From an uncultured Elioraea sp. (GTDB lineage Bacteria; Pseudomonadota; Alphaproteobacteria; Acetobacterales; Acetobacteraceae): 5,872 bases of DNA. The notes below the pieces were generated by a model. The model was not told where the DNA came from. It saw only the letters and a list, made by a program, of their open reading frames with translations, and ran no database searches. The stretch is from NCBI GenBank assembly GCA_937995555.1, contig CALKJX010000240.1:1-5872 (forward strand), given 5' to 3'. Of the stretch, positions 5,184 to 5,872 are shown piece by piece (the first letter of the stretch is position 1; every line of letters begins with the position of its first letter). The position numbers and the translations under genes are program-made.

Positions 5184-5872
5184 ATGAGTGGCATGACAGT
5201 CGCCGCCAGCACCTTCCCCTATCTCTACTCGCACAGCGGGAAGGAGGCGCTGCGCCACCTGGCGGGGCTCGGCTACACCACCTTCGAGATGATGATCTTC
5301 CCGCCGCACTGCTGGCCCTCGGAGATGACCTGGGCCGAGAAGCGCGATATCAAGGCGATGCTGGACGGCGAGGGCTGGCGGCTGTCGTCCTTCTGCTATC
5401 CGCTGCTCGACAACAACCCGAACTCGGTGTGCGTGAAGATGCGCCGCTACACGCTCGACCGCTACAAGGAGGCGATCGACATGGCGGCGTATTGGGGCTG
5501 CCCCTATGTCGTCGCCATTCCCGGCCCGGTGAACAGCCTGATCAACCCGCCGGTGAAGTGGATGTACGAGTGGTTCATCGAGGGCTGCAAGGAGCTTCAC
5601 GCCTACGCGAAGGACACCGGCGTCGGCCTGCTGCTGGAGAACGTGCCCTTCACCTTCCTGCCGACGGCGGCCGACATGAAGCGCGCCGCCGAGGACGTGG
5701 CGCCCGACGTCGGCATCAACTTCGACATCTGCAACAGCGCCTACATCAAGGAGGATCCGGCGGCTGCCATCCGCATGCTCGGCAGCCTCGTGAAAAACGT
5801 GCACATCTCCGATTCCGGGTACGGCGAATTCAAGCACGAGCGCCTCGGCACCGGCATCGTGCAGCCGGGGCC
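5184..5872 (+). CDS. Sugar phosphate isomerase/epimerase-type TIM-barrel protein, partial (3' end beyond window)
   Basis: The frame is open from ATG 5184 to the window edge, giving 229 residues with no stop; a full family member is usually about 270-300 residues. It belongs to the xylose isomerase-like TIM-barrel group (AP endonuclease 2 fold), metal-dependent enzymes that isomerise or epimerise sugars and sugar acids or handle inositol derivatives. The barrel strands are recognisable: GYTTFEMMI (30-38) with Glu35, WRLSSFCYPL (65-74), PYVVAIPGP (107-115), LLLENVPF (149-156) with the metal-ligand Glu152, INFDICNSAY (178-187) with Asp181, and KNVHISDS (204-211) with His207. KHERLGTGIV (217-226) supplies His218 and the glycine motif before the last strand. 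The last metal ligand, normally a Glu on strand 8, would be beyond the window. GGGAGA (5170-5175) stands eight bases before the ATG; an in-frame ATG at 5193 is a less well-spaced alternative. The exact substrate is not recognisable. Confidence 0.87.
   Translation, partial: MSGMTVAASTFPYLYSHSGKEALRHLAGLGYTTFEMMIFPPHCWPSEMTWAEKRDIKAMLDGEGWRLSSFCYPLLDNNPNSVCVKMRRYTLDRYKEAIDMAAYWGCPYVVAIPGPVNSLINPPVKWMYEWFIEGCKELHAYAKDTGVGLLLENVPFTFLPTAADMKRAAEDVAPDVGINFDICNSAYIKEDPAAAIRMLGSLVKNVHISDSGYGEFKHERLGTGIVQPG

Noticed and set aside
5103..5837. Minus-strand open frame opposite the isomerase gene
   Set aside because: The plus strand encodes a well-conserved TIM-barrel protein with metal ligands. The opposite frame gives only His/Val/Arg-rich sequence.

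Overview
The window is GC-rich throughout, roughly two thirds G+C by eye. Its codons are strongly biased to G/C at third positions and it uses GTG starts with purine-rich ribosome binding sites. Together with a tripartite TRAP transporter, a Tat-like signal peptide on the binding protein and small oxidoreductases packed with little intergenic space, this suggests a metabolically versatile proteobacterium. An alphaproteobacterium of the Acetobacteraceae/Rhodospirillales type is my best guess. That assignment is inference; no rRNA or other marker is present.

Layout. (1) Positions 5-2843, minus strand: a complete TRAP transporter operon in the order dctQ (small membrane subunit), dctM (large membrane subunit), dctP (periplasmic binding protein). 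(2) Positions 2844-2989: a 146-bp divergent intergenic region with a plausible minus-strand sigma70-type promoter for the transporter. (3) Positions 2990-3937, plus strand: an NAD-dependent 3-hydroxyacyl-CoA dehydrogenase-fold enzyme of the lambda-crystallin / L-gulonate 3-dehydrogenase type. (4) Positions 3909-5069, minus strand: an FAD-dependent oxidoreductase of the DAO (D-amino acid oxidase / sarcosine oxidase beta) family. Its 3' end overlaps the dehydrogenase tail to tail by 29 bp, with a perfect hairpin inside the overlap. (5) Positions 5070-5183: a second divergent intergenic region carrying a TTACAG-N13-CTGTAA inverted repeat that coincides with a promoter-like sequence. (6) Positions 5184 to the window edge, plus strand: the first 229 residues of a sugar phosphate isomerase/epimerase-type TIM-barrel protein, cut off by the window end.

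How they may work together. The TRAP system would import a carboxylate-bearing solute, since the binding protein keeps the arginine that usually pairs with the substrate carboxylate. The NAD dehydrogenase, the FAD oxidoreductase and the isomerase/epimerase could then oxidise and rearrange it in the cytoplasm. A sugar acid, hydroxy acid or amino/imino acid is a reasonable class of substrate, but nothing in the sequence fixes which. No regulator, RNA gene, insertion sequence, CRISPR array or phage gene is visible. I see no evidence for a radically new system; the interest lies in the unassigned pathway and in the two compact regulatory or termination junctions.
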